14,955 nucleotides of DNA. Origin: an uncultured Lachnospiraceae bacterium. Its GTDB lineage: Bacteria; Bacillota; Clostridia; Lachnospirales; Lachnospiraceae. This document shows positions 14,313-14,955 of the stretch, in pieces (position 1 is the first letter of the stretch; the number at the start of each line of letters is the position of its first letter). Below the pieces are notes generated by a model. It searched no databases and was not told where the DNA came from. It saw nothing but the letters and a program-made list of their open reading frames with translations. A program made the translations under genes and the position numbers. The stretch is from positions 1 to 14,955 of the forward strand of contig CATYEA010000022.1 of NCBI GenBank assembly GCA_958405355.1, read 5' to 3'.

Positions 14313-14955
14313 ATGAATATTCAAGATTGGAAAGATATTTATAATTCGAAAGTCGTATCTGCAAAAGAGGCGATTGGCTATATTAAAAGCGGTGACCGGG
14401 TGGTGACCGGACATGCGGCCGGCGAGCCTACATATTTGATCGATACATTGGTGGAAAATTATGAGATGTATGAAAATGTCGAAATTTGTCATCTCGTTTC
14501 TTTGGGAGAAGGTAAATATACACGGCCTGAAATGAAAGGTCATTTTACTTTTAATGGTTTTTTCCTTGGAGCAGGAACGCGGGAAGCGGTGGCCCAGGGA
14601 TATGCCAATTATAGTCCGGGATTTTTCCATGAGATTCCTAAGTTTTTCCGCACGGAGCTTCCGGTGGATGTGGCGCTGGTCATGGTCAGTGTTCCGGATA
14701 AACATGGTTTCTGTTCCTTTGGAACATCCAGTGATTAGACAAAGCCGGTGGCCGACAGTGCCAAGATCGTTATTGCCCAGGTCAATGAGTTTATGCCGAG
14801 AACCTTCGGTGGGAACCTGATTCATGTTCGTGATATCGATTTTATTGTGGAACATTCCCAGCCGATTCTGGAGCAGCAGCCGGCGAAAGTAAGTATTTTA
14901 GAACAAAAAATAGGCAAATACTGTTCGACCTTGATTAAAGACGGTGACTGTCTTC
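14313..14955 (+). pseudogene. Acetyl-CoA hydrolase/transferase family CoA-transferase (4-hydroxybutyrate/butyryl-CoA type), interrupted by in-frame TAG; 3' end outside window
   Basis: The first 141 codons match the N-terminal half of class I CoA-transferases of the 4-hydroxybutyrate/butyryl-CoA:acetate type (IKSGDRVVTGHAAGEPTYL, HLVSLGEGKYTRPEM, GTREAVAQGYANY, VDVALVMVSVPDKHGFCSFG). After SSD comes TAG (14736-14738). The same frame then stays open for 72 codons to the window end and continues the family: TKPVADSAKIVIAQVNEF, then MPRTFGG, IHVRDIDFIVE and KYCSTLIKDGDC. Relatives read SSD-Tyr-T at this point, so the TAG replaces a tyrosine codon by one base and no frameshift is involved. Such enzymes (about 430-440 residues) move CoA between acyl-CoA and acetate; the catalytic Glu lies beyond the window. 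Possible readings are a recent nonsense mutation, a sequencing error, or readthrough. If the TAG is real and not read through, the protein stops before its active site. Confidence 0.8.
14736..14738 (+). other. In-frame amber codon at a conserved tyrosine position
   Basis: TAG sits between GAT (Asp) and ACA (Thr) where homologues have Asp-Tyr-Thr. TAG is used as an ordinary stop by three other genes here (ends 1476, 4141 and 8841), which argues against general reassignment of TAG in this genome. Confidence 0.85.

Overview
The window looks like the chromosome of an anaerobic Firmicute, most likely a Clostridia/Lachnospiraceae relative. This is an inference from the gene set (Na+:alanine/glycine symporter behind a glycine riboswitch, clostridial-style secreted wall hydrolase with SH3 and cadherin-like domains, butyrate-type CoA-transferase), from strong AGGAGG-type ribosome binding sites and from moderate GC. 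All thirteen supported genes lie on the + strand. The window starts inside one gene and ends inside another. No tRNA, rRNA, IS element or CRISPR array is visible.

Layout. (1) 1-2468: the 3' part of a secreted SH3/glucosaminidase wall hydrolase, then a secreted cohesin-like/cadherin-like protein with an acidic Glu-Thr-Ser repeat tail, closed by a strong terminator. (2) 2455-6365: an extended -10 promoter and a run of four closely spaced genes: a degenerate sigma-70-like protein without the promoter-reading regions, a polysaccharide deacetylase, endonuclease IV (nfo) and O-acetylhomoserine sulfhydrylase (metY). (3) 6392-8950: an extended -10 promoter, a single-aptamer glycine riboswitch whose last stem overlaps the ribosome binding site, an AGCS symporter and, overlapping it by one base, a LysR-type regulator. 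(4) 8837-14230: a 17-bp palindrome very close to the streptococcal MET-box, a strong promoter, a terminator-like hairpin at the very start of the transcript, then metN-metI-metQ, an FAD-linked 2-hydroxyacid dehydrogenase and a methionine-type aminotransferase, closed by a strong terminator. (5) 14260-end: a promoter and a class I CoA-transferase interrupted by an in-frame TAG exactly where relatives have tyrosine.

How the genes fit together. The centre of the window is about sulfur amino acids and glycine. metY makes homocysteine. MetNIQ imports methionine or related compounds. The dehydrogenase plus aminotransferase could turn a methionine hydroxy-acid or keto-acid into methionine, or run part of a catabolic route. 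The LysR protein is a good candidate to act on the MET-box-like site. Because that regulator is co-transcribed with the glycine-controlled symporter, glycine supply may feed into methionine uptake. The most striking anomalies are the amber codon in the CoA-transferase, the MET-box-like operator outside streptococci, the hairpin leader of metNIQ and the sigma-like protein that lacks DNA-recognition regions.
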